Positions 1-12,916 of a stretch of DNA of 64,000 nt are shown here, piece after piece. Source of the stretch: Hygrocybe punicea (taxonomy: Eukaryota > Basidiomycota > Agaricomycetes > Agaricales > Hygrophoraceae). Position numbers and translations under genes: made by a program. How positions within the stretch are numbered: position 1 is the first letter of the stretch; every line of letters begins with the position of its first letter. The notes under the pieces were generated by a model, which saw only the letters and a list, made by a program, of their open reading frames with translations, was not told the origin of the DNA and searched no databases. Location: NCBI GenBank assembly GCA_963556145.1, contig OY744473.1:4588001-4652000 (forward strand). Reading direction: 5' to 3'.

Positions 1-3000
1 ATGTGGAAGCATCTAACCTTGGTAAAGGAATCCAAGGGGAAGCTCAGAATACTAGTGACGTGATGAGCACTGTACCGGTCGATTGCCGAAGAAGCATTCG
101 ACCTAATCAAGCACATATCGAAACTCTGGAAACTGCAGGAGGAGCTCCACTTGATGGGAAGCCTTGTTTCCAATGAAGATTTTGCAATGATACTTGTATC
201 CTCTTTACCAGAAAGCTGGGACTTGTATACATCAGTGTACTTAGGCTCGAAGAAGGATGAAATGTCACTGACATCACATGAATTAGTTGCAATCCTATTA
301 GAAGAAGACCACAGGCACCATGAGCACAGCGGAGATCCTAACAATGTTGCTATACACAGGAGGTTCACCAGAAAGCACGACAGAAAGGGTAACGGAAAGC
401 AGAAAGCAGCCAATTCCAAGATGGAATGCTTCAACTTCCACAAGAAGGGACATATGGCAAAGGACCACTGGTCTAAAGGTGGCAGAAAGGAAGGGCAAGG
501 GCCAAAAGGGAAAGGAAAGGGTGCCAGAAAGGGTGGAAACCAATGGAACCAATTGAATCAAGCTGCGGACAATGTCAATAATATGTTACAGGATGTAGCA
601 TACGCAGTGAATACAGATAATGATTCAGACTATGATTGGTTATTGGATTCCGGAATGACATATCACATCAGCAATTCCCGAAACACATTTATCACGTACA
701 AAACTCTGGATGAAGCTACCGTTAAAGGACTAGGAGAGGTAGCTGCTTGAGCTCTTGGTCGCAGAACTGTCATCTTACACTTCACAGTAGATGCAAAGGA
801 TGTACAGCATCAGCTATGAGACGTACTACATGTACCGGAGTCACAGAACTCACTACTATCACTGAGCCAGTTCAATGAAAGTGGTGGATGGGTTAACTTC
901 CGCAATGGAATATGCAGCCTCTATACGAAGGAGAATAAACTTGTTGGAATAGGCCGGAAAGATGGACAACTATACTGTTTGAACGCCCGAGCACAATCCC
1001 GCATGCCGGAAAAGGCAAACGAAGCCACATTGAAGAAAATGTCTTGGCACCACCTGTATGGACACATCGGAATGAGCGGACTCAAGACCCTGCAGAGAAA
1101 GGGGTTAGTCATGGGTCTAGAAATTGATGAAGGGAGTGTCCCTTCCCAAACCTGTGAGGCTTGCATTCAGGTGAAGCAAGCCATCCAGCCATTTCCGAAA
1201 GAGGCCGATGGATGATCAAAAGTCGCTGGAGAGTGGACTTTGAGCAACATTTGGGGCCCAGCATGCATAGAGTCTATCAGAGGATCGAGATACTATATCT
1301 CATTCATGGATGATGCGGTATGCACCATAACCACTTTATTCATGAAGCAGAAGAGCCAGGCAATGGAATGCATCAAGGCTTACATTAACACAATTGAGAA
1401 GAAGTTCAATCGAAACCCTAAATATTTGCAGTTCAATAATGGAAAGGAACTCATCAACAAGGAAGTTGAGAGATGGGCAGTGGAGAAGGGAATTGTCATC
1501 GAAACAACAGCCCCTTACTCACCCTCGCAACACGGAATGGCAGAAAGGTTTAATCACACGTTACTGGAGTTAGCCCATGCGATGTTGATCGCTAAAAACC
1601 TGCTCACATTCCTTTGGCTGGAAGCCATTGCACATGCAGCCTACATTCGAAACTGATCCCCCACCAAGGCTCTAGATGGAATGACTCCGCATGAAGCCTG
1701 GACTGGCAAGAAGCCAGACATATCACATTTCTGGGAGTTTGGATGCGATGTTTGGGTCTTATATCAAGGCGGAAAACAATCGAAGCTGGCACCACGATCA
1801 GCTAAGATGAAGTTTGTAGGATTTGTGGAGTCGCAGAAGGCTATCTGATACTACGATACCGTGACGTGGACTGTTAAAATGTCACAGAATGTTGGATTTC
1901 ACAAGGATGGGGCATTGCAGGAAGTCCGGATTGTATCCGACTTACCGGGTTTGCAATTCGAGGGGGAGCAGAGTGAATCCGATGACTCACAAACTCCGGA
2001 ACTACTGGAACCCGCAATGGAATCACTGGAACCCACTATGAAGGCACTAGAAAGGGCCATTCGCAGACTGGAAAATGAAGTAACATACCCACCGAGAGCA
2101 ACACGAGGAGTTGATCGCAATTACCGACAGTTAAAGAACCTGCGTGCACAGCCAACACAATGTGAGATATGCGAACCGCTTGATGTACAGAGACCAATGG
2201 AATCATCTGCAGTGAAACAAAAGGAAAATGTCAGCAAAGAAACAACCATAGCATATGCATTCTTGAGTGCAATGCAACAAGATAGCAGTCTCACTGACAA
2301 GGACCCATGGGATTTAAAGGAAGCTAGGGAAGCCGTAGATTGGGAGAACTGGAAGGTAGCAATGAAAGAGGAATTTGATCAGCTACAAGAAATGGGTGTT
2401 TGGAAACTTGTAGACTTACCAGAAGGGCGGGAAGCCATCAAAAGCAAGTGGGTTTTCCACTGGAAACATGATGAGATGGGTGCAATCGCTAGGCACAAGG
2501 CCTGGTTAGTAGCAGGGGTTCTTGCAGAAGCCTGGAGTGGATTTTAGCAAAACCAGAACATTTGCTCCTGTGATGCGGTTCGAGATGTTATGGACGTTGC
2601 TCGCATATTCTGCAGTCAAGGATTGGGATAGCAGATGGATATCAAAGGCGCATACCTTAATGGATGGGTGAAGGAGGAGCTGTACATGAAGCAGCCAGCA
2701 GAATTTGAGGACGGAACCAGACAGGTTTGCCGCCTCATACACCCTATATATGGTCTCAGGCAAGCCAGAAACATATGGCACATGGATTTCATTAACACGA
2801 TGAAGGAATTTCGTTATACGAGATTGTGGACTGACTACTGCGTGTACTACTATCAGGAAGGTGAAAACTTTTCCATTGTACTCATATGGGTCGACAACCT
2901 CACGGCTTACACAAACAACTGAGCAATGAATCAGTAAGTAATCAACCAGCTGAAGAAAAAATACACAGTAATGGTCATTGGAAAGCCAACGTTACTGCTC

Positions 3001-3840
3001 GGAATCAAACGAGACTGTCAACAATGGAAAGTCACCCTATCACAAAGCTGCTATATCCAGAAGATACTCACGAAGGCCGGAATGAAGGATGCCAAGCTGG
3101 TATCAACCCCAATGGACCAGAATGTGGTCCTATGAATAAACAAAACCAAAACTGATGAGAGCGAGCGGAAACACACCTCGATTGAGTACGCGACACGAGT
3201 CAGAGAGCTCTTGTATGCTGCACATGCAACAAGACCCGATATCATGTATGCAACTGTAACCATTGCATAATTCACACAGAACCCGAGTCCGGAACACTGG
3301 ACAGCACTTAAAAGGATATTCTGCTAACTAAAGGGAACAATGGATTATGAACTAATGTACGGTGGAAAAGACCAACAGACTATGACAGAAACTGTACATT
3401 ACATCAATGCCTATTGGGGATCCAACCCACACCAGAAATCCATCAGCGGATATGTGTTCATGATCGCAGGGGGAGCCATGGCTTGGAGCTTGAAGAAGCA
3501 AAGCACAATTGCGTTGTCAACAGCCAAAGCGGAATATGTCGCTGCTACTCATGTCATGAAACAGCTGATCTGGCATAGAAATTTATTGAAGGAATTGGAC
3601 CTATGGTCGGATGAGACATTGATCTTATGATCTGATAATCAGGCCACAATTGCTATATCGCACAACCCGGAATTCCACACGCAGACAAAACACATAGATA
3701 TTAATCTACATTTCCTATGAGATCACGTCGCGTCTGGCATCCACTGCCAATGCAAACCATCAGGAAGACAAACCAATCTCAACATTACCAAGCTAGGAAC
3801 TCAGCTGCATGGCATCCACATGGCTGCCTCATGTTTACCA
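1..3840 (+). pseudogene. Ty1/copia-type Gag-Pol polyprotein, decayed, 5' end outside window
   Basis: Copia order is visible in one direction. A Gag (UBN2-like) tail is followed by a damaged zinc knuckle near 427-470 (CFNFHKKGHMAKDH, two of the three Cys lost) and a protease motif (WLLDSG) near 640. A pre-integrase/integrase part covers 979-1656 (TAPYSPSQHGMAERFN). RT covers about 2560-2930 (QMDIKGAYLNG; active site WVDN instead of xVDD). RNase H covers 3340-3720 (SGYVF, SDNQATIA, TKHIDI). The frame is broken by many TGA stops (for example 748, 1213, 1654, 1846, 3718) and by frameshifts near 2513 and 2628. Most of these stops sit where related elements have Arg, as expected from CGA to TGA. 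Catalytic Asp residues of integrase (SNIWGP, FNNG) and RT (DN) are Asn. The element cannot encode active enzymes. Copia assignment is firm; Gag subdivision is inference. Confidence 0.9.
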
Positions 3841-4257
3841 TGTGCCCACTGATGCATTGACTCATGGATCATTTCACCTCCTTACCATGAGGCGCAGGGT
3901 CTGGACCCTTGATTGCTCCGAACCATTTCATTGCAATCACTCCTTGAAACACTGATGGAAATACTGTATCCTCAGGACAGCTTTACTGCTCCTTGTTCCC
4001 CATACAGACCCAGTAGTCTGTCTTTCATGTCTATTCATTATTTAAACCTTCATCTTCGAACTCTTCCTCTTTTTCCCTTCCCTTTCCTCACGTTTGATCT
4101 GGTTTCCTCCCCCTGGTTTGCTTATATAGACTTCCTCCCTCCCCTGGACTGCTACTTGTTGTATAGTAGTAGTTGACCATGAATACACCTTTTTCCTTGT
4201 GTTTCCTCTGGTCTGATCTTGACTCAGTTTAGTTGGTTATTGCCAGAGCCTGCTGAT

Positions 4258-5999
4258 TAGTGTTTCCACGGCTCAGCTCAGCTCGGCTCTGGCTCGGCTA
4301 TCACCGGCTTGTCCTTTTTTGGCTAGCCAAGCTAAGCTGAGCCATTGCTCAGGAACGGCTTTGGCTTGGCTTTGGCTCAGCTCCAGCTCAGCCATGGCTT
4401 ACGTCCTAAAAAGGTAGTTACTACCAGCACTGGCTGCCATCATGCGTTGGGGCAGCAATAGGTACCAAACACCTTGCATATGAACATCGCAACATCAATT
4501 GACATCGGGACAGTCTACGCAAGGTGAACAAGAGGTGAGCACGAGCTTTACATTCCTTATAATGTGAGGGGTGGCTGGCCACACTGACAACGTAAACTAG
4601 TGCGACAACCACAACCACAACTGCAACCATGACTACTGTGACTGCAACCATGGCCACAACAACAACAACAATGGCCATTACGACGGTGACCAAGGTGCTA
4701 GGGAGATGGTGAACAAGGTCAGAGGTGTGGTGCGCCCACACTCCGACCCACTTATGTTTTCTTTTTCTTCAACATATATTTCACTCATTCCACTCAACCC
4801 CACCCTCAGTGACCCCTCCCCCATTACCTCGCGAACACAGGTGTGTGTTGAATAACATGCATCTTGTGCTTTCAAGGTGACAGCAATGAGGGTAACAAAG
4901 CACCAGCACCAGTGCCAGTACCAGCATCGGCACCGGAACCTGCATTAGCACCAGCACCAGCACCAGTACTGGTACCGGCACTGGCACTGGAACTGGCACA
5001 AGTACCTTGCGAGGGCCATGTGGATGGCCTCGCGAGAATGCAAGACCTCCATCAAACACCTCGCGAGGGCTAGGCTCATGTCAATTGACATGGATGGCCA
5101 CCCTCGCGAGGTAGAAAGTCAAAAAATACCTCACAAGGGCCAGGCCCAGTCAATTGATGTGGCCGGTAACCTTTGCGAGGTAGGAAGTCAAAAAATACCT
5201 TGCGAGGGCCAGGCCCAGTCAATTGACATGGCTGGTCACCCTTGCGAGGTAAAGAAATCGGTGGCGAAACCACTGGGCCCCACCTGTGGTTTGGGCATGA
5301 AGCCGTGCCAAAATGGTCAGGTTGCCCAAGAACCATTATCCATGGGTAAGGCAGCGGCCACTCCACCTTACCCGATATGTGATGCACCCGAATTGACATT
5401 GCCAGGACCCTTGCAAGGCCTCCACAGCAACTGACATCCAGTGGCCCTCGCAAAGCGAGGCCGGCTGGCCACATCAATGGATGTGGGCCTGGCACTCGCA
5501 AGGTACTTGGTAATGCCTGGCCACAATGTGGGCCTGGCTTTTGCAAGGTCCCTCCGAGGTGGTGTTGGTTCCTGAACTTCACCCCGTTGCACTCGTCATT
5601 GTCTTCACTCACCCTCTTCTGAATGGAGGTGAATGAAACAAAAAGAACACACCTTGCAGTTATTGTTGGTCTCTACACCTAAACACACCTGTGGAACTGC
5701 AGAGAGAAATGAGCAGTCAGAGACTTCCTGTTTAATCAGATTTACTGAGTAACCTTACCCAGTGACATTGGGACATGGAAGACAGGTGAGAAAGAAGGCA
5801 GAGGTCCAGAAAATGAGACTCGAGGTGGAATTGCCTATTTTGGACAATTTAACAGTTCGAGCCATTAGGAGCCGGCCAAAAATGGCTTCACAGCTAAGCC
5901 GAGCCTGCCAAGCCATTAGCTGATCCAGTGGCTTGGCTTGGCTAAATTTTGGCTTGGCTCAATGGCTAGCGGCTTTGGAGCTGAGCCATGGCAAAACTA
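4258..5999. mobile_element. Non-autonomous hAT-type element with GGCTCAGCT subterminal repeats
   Basis: The ends are imperfect inverted repeats: TAGTGTTTCCACGGCTCAG at the left and, on the opposite strand, TAGTTTTGCCATGGCTCAG at the right. Flanking 8-mers are CTGCTGAT and CCGCTGAT (7/8), fitting the 8-bp duplication of hAT elements. Both ends carry runs of GGCTCAGCT/GGCTTGGCT. The interior holds a GGTACCAGCACCA-like degenerate repeat (4890-5000), three 54-bp nested palindromes and no transposase-like reading frame. The open frames inside are compositional shadows of the repeats. Confidence 0.8.
5058..5250. repeat. Three copies of the 54-bp nested palindrome
   Basis: Copies lie at 5058-5112, 5128-5181 and 5197-5250. 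Each has an outer arm like ACCTCGCGA, an inner GTCAATTGAC-like core and an outer arm like TCGCGAGGT. They are separated by short near-identical spacers (AGAAAGTCAAAAAAT type), so they form a small tandem array. Degraded partial copies occur near 5003-5040 and 5440-5512. Confidence 0.85.
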
Positions 6000-6063
6000 C
6001 CGCTGATCTAGTGATCTGTAACATTTAATTCAGGAGTTGAATCATTGTCTATCATCATTGACA

Positions 6064-6255
6064 GTAGTATCAAATTGGCTTGAATATTTGGAGGAGCTTG
6101 CATCAACAGGACAGAAAGCAGAGCATGGAAAGGACTTGGATATTGATAATGTGCGAGTGGCAAAGGCAGAGTTGCAATGATACTTGGCAGACATCAATGA
6201 GCAGATAGATCGACAGCGGTTTCGAGAAATTTATGGATATGACGAAAGTGAGTAG
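6064..6255 (+). pseudogene. Possible exon remnant of an unknown gene
   Basis: About 60 codons of non-repetitive coding-like sequence read ...NWLEYLEELASTG... and ...INEQIDRQRFREIYGYD.... They are interrupted by one TGA and end at a GTGAGT donor-like site near 6248. It follows directly after the copia LTR candidate, so it could be the gene into which copia inserted. The family is not recognised. From here to 6978 I see nothing else except AT-rich sequence without a convincing gene. Confidence 0.3.
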
Positions 6256-8876
6256 CTGGGTTATTTGAGGTTGATGCTGAACTGAAGCAAAATGACAGAG
6301 GTCCTGACTGTAACATGTAACCTTTGCTACAAGGTTGGAGAGCAAGGAGATCAGTGAGAAAGTTGAGACAGATGTTAGATTGATCTCAATAGAAACTAAT
6401 ATATACTGTGGGGCTTCATAATTGAGAAACACCATAAGTCTCTTGAATCCAGAGTTAATGGTGCTTCCATCTTATGGTGACAGGGGTGTGCTAGTGAAAT
6501 ACAAAGTATCATGGGTCATCATATGAAGTGCAAGTTGTGTGTGTCCATTAGTATTGCAACTGTGACCAAAACAGGGATTAAATAGTAAACAAAGAGGAAG
6601 TAAATTTGGACAAGACATATATGACATAACAACAGGACCAAACATCTTGATTAATAAGCATAATGAATTCCATCTCATGATAATCTGACCCTTGATTTAA
6701 CCAAACTTGGACTTATTTTCCCACAATATCATATCCCCCCTCAGCTTGCATGGACATTTACTCCATTTCAGGTCTGCCAATTCCTTAGATATTTGGTAGA
6801 GAGCACCTCCATATAAGTCCCAATGGATTGCCCATTTAAATCTGGTGAAATTCAGTGATGCAAAGTTGTATATATATCCATAGAAGCATGGTATAATTAC
6901 TTCATATTTTCTTAAACTCAAAAAATTTCAGTTAGGGCCATGAATAATGAGAACAGCTGTAAATTACATCCCCATAATGGGTGACTTCCCGCAGGATAAA
7001 TTTAAGATAGAATCATATTTTCAACCGAAAGTAGTCCAATGGGCCTTTGCCTCAGGTCCTTTGAGGGCTCTCAATAAAATCTAAACCTGTCCTAGCATCC
7101 GCTAAATCATTGATTTGGGCATCGAGACCTCTCCATGCCCAAATCAACAATTTAGTGTGCTTTGCGTGAATAATCCGTTTCAGGACATAGCCATCCTGTT
7201 GGCCCATTTCCCACCTTCTGAAAGTTTTCAAGTCCTCTCATTGTGCTGCTTCGTCAGTCTTCAATACAGTACATTGCCATCTGCGCATCCTTTATGCCCC
7301 ACTAGCCTGACCCCTTTCAGTCCTTCCACCTGAAACAGCCCTGATCGCGTCGGAATTGGCCGCTTCCAACTCCACCAATATCCCTTGCCCGATTCCTGCC
7401 CTCTGGATCGTTGCAATGTCAAACGGCGTCACGGCAAATGCAACTGGCTTTCTGAGGAACTCAACAATTAATGGGAGAGGATCTTTCAAGTTTCAACCAT
7501 TTGTGCTCTTGCCGATTTCAAGGTGAGCAAGTTAACTTGGGTGTAGTTCACCCTGACCACTTCACACCAACAGCTTCACTGGCTTGTCGTGCTGTTCTTA
7601 TTCAGGTTTATTGAATTCAGCCCTGTATGTCCTAGGCATGGCCACTACTTGCATGCATGAAATGGGCGCCGAGCTGTATCATTGCTATAAGAAGCCCACA
7701 AATCACCAGGATTCTGGACACTCCCCCCTTCCCTTCAATCCCCACATGTCGTCAACACCTGACTCTTCTTGTATGTCTCTGAGTGTCAACCCATCGCATA
7801 CATCCTCCGCACCCAATCCCTCAAGCTTGCTCCCTTTGCCGACTCTTCATGAGCTTGCCTGTCCATTTGAAACCAGAGCTGACTCAGTTTACCAAAATTC
7901 CCGCAACTGCTGGGTGCCATACAATGGTGCCGTACCCATGGCTCTTGCCCCAGTACGTCATGCTCTTTACAATACAAGAATAAAGCTGAAGCCTTTGCAG
8001 ATACGTAATGATTCTCTGCCACATCACCCTCTAGATCGGCAACCGTTCACACCTCTTACGGTAAGTCGTACACTATACACCATACACCTGCTAATAGTAT
8101 ATCAGGTGCACAATCCGTTGAATGCCCAGTATGGCGGTCTTCCTAATCAATGGGATCATTGTATGTGTTCCTTTACTCTATATCTTCCCATCTGATTTGC
8201 AGCTTCCAGACTCACCATAACGATTGGGAGAATATGCGCTCAATGTCAGCACAGGTGCCATACGACTGTGACAGCTCAATGTCCATGCATGGAAATGGCA
8301 GCATGGCCTCTCTGCCATACACATCTATTGCTCAATTGAGTGTGACCAATGGAGGTGCTGCATGTGATGTGGAGCATGTTTCGAAAGCCCCCCATCGTGC
8401 TGCAACTGAAAAGGTGGCTGGTGAACGATGCAAAGGGAGAGAAGCATCAGGTGGCCCTGTTGCAAAGAAAAAGGCTGTGAACGAGCAGTCCCATAAACAA
8501 GATACTAAGCGCAAGGCTTATGCCGACTCTGATGAAGACAGCCTTAGGCCTACAGCGAAACGTGGACAACTGAAAGGTGCGGTAAACTTCACCTTGCATG
8601 ATATCAAGGTTCTTCTAGATGAGGTCGAGAAGAGGTTGCCTACAGGCATGAATGGCTGGATCACCATGCATCAGCGCTTCTCGCGTTGGTTGAGGAACCA
8701 TAACCGTGCAATGAGGACTCAGGATTCACTGGAGAAGAAGTTTCGTTCGGTACGTTATTCCTGCCTGGGACAAATGACCATACTGATGTCTCTTCAGTTG
8801 GTTAGGACTCCAAAGCCGACCGGAGATGGTGTTTGTCCACCTCACATTGAGCGCAGCTGGAAGATTGATGCTATGA

Positions 8877-9886
8877 TAGTGTTGCCGAAGTTCAGTTCGG
8901 TCCGGTTCCGACCCTTTTTGGCGGAACCGCGAACTGAACTTGGGGTCCGGTTTGGCGCATGCCCAAACCTGGACCCAGACGGCATCGAACCGTCTGTCCG
9001 CGTTCGGTCTGGGTTCAGACGCGGTCTGAACCCCGGACCGAGGTGGGCTCACCCCGTGAACTCTGTTCTCCTCGCGAATGGCAGGCACGTATCAATTGAT
9101 ACGGCGCTGCACTTCGCAAGGTAGATGGGCTGCGGGGGAGCCGTCCGGCGCTGCTGCTGCTGCTGCTGCTGCTGGCCATCGTGGTTGTCGTTGCCGTTGT
9201 TGTTGCCGCCGCTGGTGTTGCCGCTGTCCCGCGTTGGATGGCTTGATGCAGCAGCTGCTGTTGCTGCTGCTGCTGTCACTGCTGCTGCCGCCGTTGCTGC
9301 CAGCGCTGCTGCTGGCTGTTGCCGTCGTCGTTGCCTGGTTGCCGTTGCCATTGCCGTTGCAGTTGCCGCCGCCGCTGGTGGTGGTGGTGGTGGTGGTGGT
9401 GGTGGTGGTGGTGTTGCGGCTGTCCCGCGTCCGTTGGCATCACGTTGGCATTGGGATCCATTTTGTGCCGCGGTGGTGTGCTCGCGATGTGGTCGCGGTT
9501 GAGTTTCCTGTAACAGATAATATTAGTAAAGTTAAGATAAATGGTAAAACTTACCTGTGTCCATGAACGCGACATTGTGTTGTGTTCATTGGCCTTGCGT
9601 TGTTGTTGTTGGTGAAGAAACCTTCGTGTAATGGTCACATGATACCATTTAACACGAAAAAGTAAGTAAAGAAATACGAAAAACAAATGAAATAAATACT
9701 TAAAAATATCCGCATTCGCGGTTTGGACGCGGTTTGGAGCCGTTCAGGAAATCCGGCCGGCCTCGAAACCCTGAACCGAACCTGTGGTCCGGTTCAGCAT
9801 TTGGCTGAACTTAGACTGAACCCCGGGTTCGGTTCGGGGTTTGAACCGGGTTCGGCTAGGTTCGGAACCGAACTACGGCAACACTA
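8877..9886. mobile_element. Non-autonomous hAT-type element, GGTTCGG family (copy 1)
   Basis: Ends are TAGTGTTGCCGAAGTTCAG and the inverse of TAGTGTTGCCGTAGTTCGG. A perfect 8-bp duplication TGCTATGA lies at 8869-8876 and 9887-9894. Subterminal GGTTCGG/GAACCG repeats fill both ends. The interior has one 54-bp nested palindrome, CTG-type triplet runs (about 9150-9310) and a GTG/GGT run (9378-9413). No transposase is encoded. It sits inside the DUF6818-like gene of the surrounding Harbinger, so it is younger than that element. Confidence 0.92.
9069..9122. repeat. 54-bp nested palindrome
   Basis: Outer arm CCTCGCGAA, inner core GTATCAATTGATAC, outer arm TTCGCAAGGT. The inner palindrome is extended by GTA/TAC rather than the GTC/GAC seen in other elements. 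Confidence 0.85.
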
Positions 9887-10929
9887 TGCTATGATAAACA
9901 ACAAGGGTGGCACACGCAATCTTGATGACTCTGATCAAGAGGATGTGGACATCGCAGATGATGAGGATGAGAGTGATGATGAGAGTGTCATCAGCCTGAA
10001 CAGTGATCAGGATGATCCAGTTAATCCAGCAGATCGGGTGCAACCAGGCCCGGTTGTTATGCATGGCATTCGGGGACAGGTACCAGTTCGGCGCAATGCT
10101 CGTGGAGGTGATGGTGCAGATCTAGTCCACAAGATCGCACAGGCATTTGATCCTTCTGCCAAGGTGGCTCGAGACCATGAACGATCACAGCGAGCACTCG
10201 CAAGTACTCAAGCATTGGTTGTGTCACAGCAGCATTGTGATGCTCAGGTCCTTATTGAATCCTTGCGCACACAGCTCACTGCACTCCAGGGCCGTGTTTA
10301 TGAAGCCAATCGAGCACGAGATCTCTTGCAGTTGAAGCTTGAGATGGGCATGAATAGCAATGGTCCCAGAGGCCCCATCCGTGCTCAGCCCCATTCCCGT
10401 GGCACCTATCGCAACAAGTTTCGCAATGAGACCCACTACGCCGATGGCGATGGGAGTGTCATTTGGATTATAGACAACGAATCGAGTGATGGGGATCCCC
10501 ACGAGAGGGCAATCAAGCCCTTACCCTCTCATGCCCTCTCACACACCTATGCATTCAAGAGCACTCTTTCTCCACTGCACAGACCCTCTGTCGCAGCTGT
10601 TCAACTGATGCAAACCCTGGACATTGTGCTGAAACTCGAGCAACCCACTCTCAATCCAACTGAAGACATCTTTGAACTCACACTGACCCCATCGCGTGGG
10701 TTAGGCTTATCTCTCCTGATTAGTCCCAGTAAAGTGCCTCCCATCTCTCCGATGAAAATCTAACCTCCTCTGATCTGTCTAACCCTTACTGGCCCAAACA
10801 CAGTGGCCTCACACTGTCCTTACTCATAAAACGTCTATGATATCACTTGTTATGCTGTCTCAAAACTGTCCTTACTCACAAGTTTCATAACAACACCTCT
10901 GTTACATTACTTCGTAATGTACACTGTCC

Positions 10930-12292
10930 TTACTCGTAGTACTCTGCCACAATGTGAAACCTTGATACCCTATCCATCCTCCTCTGCTCCGAAAAAAGAA
11001 TGTTCTCAAATTGTTGCCATATATGTAACTCATCAGGATTACCATCGCACTGCTTGTCATAGACAGACTGGATCTGATTGAATCCTACCCATCGGCAGTG
11101 GAGATTGTGTAACCTGAGACATATCTCCAGCAAGTCCGCATGATCATCTTTATGTTTAGCCTTGAGGGGTATCCATAACCGTCTGAAAGATCCTTGCAGG
11201 GCTCAATTGCCCCATTCTGCAGTCTGGCGATAAGACAAAAGCTGACGGTTAATCTTTAACCGTTCCTCCATTGCGAGTGGTGTTACATGGAGCTTGTCCC
11301 CTGACTTCAATGGGGCACGGATATGGCCTCCTGTGAGGGCATTTCCACCATGGGAAAAGGCTGTATCTCCGACAATATAATACCCAGCGGGGGTCTGTGT
11401 TCGCAGCTTCTCGTATATGGGCAGGGCAACCCGAGAATCATGCCAACTGCCCGGTGCATTCATGTGGGCAGCAATGACGGGCCCTATGCACATTATATGA
11501 GACTGAAAGACAAAGGAAGCACTAGAGCAACTGACCTCAGGGAGAGAATACAAACACGGAGCTGACAAAATGATCTGACTTCCAGCCATTATACGTTGCA
11601 TTCTCAATCTCACAGTCATCTGAAACCTGCACAGGCAGATTGAGTCCATCAATAGTGGCAAATGCCCCGACTAGAAGAGGGTGACGCGCAAGGACAAGTT
11701 CATTGTCATACTGGAACTTGGAAAGCTGGCGAGGCCAGACAATCTTGGCATCATCAATTTTGTGGAGGGTGTCGAGGAGAATGTGAAGACCAAAAGTAAT
11801 ATATCGCGAGACCATCGTCGGAATCAATGCAAATATCTGTTGCAGACTGATTTCACGCATGGTTGAGTTGAGGTAATGCAGTATGAGACCCAATGCACCA
11901 TCGGCATCCAATGAACGGCGCCCAGAACGTGGTTCAGATCCATCACGAATATCTCCTCGGGGGATCGCTGTCTTGTACCAGTGCTGTCCAAAACCCTTGG
12001 CTATAAGGGCTTCAAAGCTCGCAACATCAAAACCCATCGTGGTCACGTATGCACGGTCACTTCTACTTTCTCGTAATTGGATCCATGGGGTAGCGATGCA
12101 AGGGTTGGGGAGGAGCTGGGGTCGGCACAAGTAGAGGCGGGAAGGGTGTCGATGTCTCATTCGTTGGAGCCATGCTTGGTCCGCACCATCGATTACAAAT
12201 GCAATGGCCAGATTAAGCTGTGCCCTACGGTCGTCCTGGTGATCATTCTCAATCTCCTGTTGTTCAAGCAGGTAATGGTGAACGTCATTCAT
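10930..12292 (-). pseudogene. PIF/Harbinger transposase (DDE_Tnp_4 type)
   Basis: The minus-strand frame starts MNDVHHYLLEQQ and carries a helix-rich N-terminal half (GLILHYLNSTMREISLQQIF). The catalytic region follows: FATIDGLNLP gives the first Asp and VGDTAF the second, and the expected Glu lies in RQTAEWGN, just before a TGA at 11203. An intron is likely around 11540-11575, where the frame shifts between VFVFSP and SHIMCIGPVIAAHMNAPGSWH. The TGA at 11203 precedes ALQGSF, a position where an Arg is usual, so CGA to TGA is the likely cause. The tail resumes in the same frame to 10930. All three catalytic residues are visible, but the stop probably inactivates it. It converges on the DUF6818-like gene. 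Confidence 0.85.
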
Positions 12293-12916
12293 GTAGACGG
12301 TGACTGCACTGATACGCTTAATTGGGACTTGAATTTATGCTAACTAAAGCATATTTTAATGCTGTGGTTTAGAGAACAGAATAAAGATAACTACTATTTC
12401 ATGTCCAGACTGCTGGGACCGTCAGGATAAAGTCATTCTATCTTAAATTTACCCCACGGGAAGTCACCCAATTATACTAATATTTTGTCCAAAATACAAT
12501 CAAGATATTCTAAATGATTTCCCAGTATTTTGTGTCAAAATATGTTGAACTTTTTTAGAGTTATTTTCATCATCTTTGCTGACAAATATTTTGATTTGCT
12601 CCCAATGCCAAGATGTCAATCACTACCTCTGTTTGTTTCAATAAATCATCAGCATCAAACCATCCATCACCATTCTTCAGCTTTGAAAACAACCTGAGAC
12701 TCACTGGAAGGCTGTTAGTCAGTCAGGTGAAACAGCAATACTAATAGCTACTACTCTCACAATCTTAGCTTCACTTCAATGGAATCTCAAAAATGTGTAC
12801 ATAAAATAATTTAGAGAGATCAAGGTGAATTAACATGTCTTTTACAGAACAAACCTGAACCAGAATCTTGAAATCCCTGGAATTCAGCAACTCTTATTAT
12901 AATCACTGCCAGCAGC

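Larger units (their letters stand above)
3902..6023 (+). repeat. Candidate copia 3' LTR, split by a MITE
   Basis: After the end of the RNase H tail, a purine-rich stretch (3887-3901) is followed by TGGACCC. A TATA-like CTTATATAGA lies at 4121-4130. Sequence after the inserted element ends in CTGTAACA at 6023. Removing the insertion 4258-5999 and one target duplication leaves about 370 bp beginning TG and ending CA. The other LTR is outside the window, so the limits are inference. Confidence 0.45.
7747..10763 (+). pseudogene. DUF6818-like accessory protein of the Harbinger element, split by an insertion
   Basis: The core reads FTLHDIKVLLDEVEKRLP...W...FSRW...LEKKF then, after a 48-bp intron (8750-8797), LVRTPKPTG and PPHIERSWKID. 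This resembles the fungal DUF6818/Myb-like domain that often accompanies PIF-type transposases and probably binds DNA. An upstream basic stretch (KKK, KRKAY) may be a nuclear signal. The C-terminal part has an acidic run (DDEDESDDES) and a Gln/Leu-rich heptad-like segment (about 10150-10340) that could be a coiled coil. A hAT element at 8877-9886 interrupts it after ...KIDAMI. Taking out the element and one TGCTATGA copy reopens the frame (KIDAMINNKGGTRN). The start is uncertain. Candidate introns 8061-8105 and 8161-8202 are suggested by GTAAGT/GTATGT donors, but their phases do not all fit. Confidence 0.7.
6979..12469. mobile_element. PIF/Harbinger DNA transposon with two convergent genes
   Basis: The left end GGGTGACTTCCCGCAGG at 6979 matches the reverse complement of the right end (GGGTGACTTCCCGTGGG). 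The match continues through a common TAAATTTAAGATAGAAT block, giving TIRs of roughly 40 bp. The flanks carry a 3-bp duplication AAT (6976-6978 and 12470-12472), as PIF/Harbinger elements do. Inside are a DUF6818-like DNA-binding protein gene on + and a DDE_Tnp_4-type transposase on -, arranged tail to tail. A hAT-type element (8877-9886) has inserted into the first gene. Without it the element would be about 4.5 kb. Confidence 0.9.

Noticed and set aside
5018..5612. Frames of 138 and 178 codons inside the GGCTCAG element
   Set aside because: Composition follows the tandem nested palindromes; no start context, family motif or conservation.
9049..9686. Ala/Leu/Gln/Val-rich frames over CTG and GTG runs (also near 31120-31750, 36109-36755, 36989-37447, 61768-62336)
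   Set aside because: Triplet repeats are open in all frames on both strands; they are by-products.
10560..10930. Repeated ACTGTCCTTACTCATAA words between the two Harbinger genes
   Set aside because: A short local repeat in the convergent 3' region, probably untranslated or terminator sequence; too little to call a feature.
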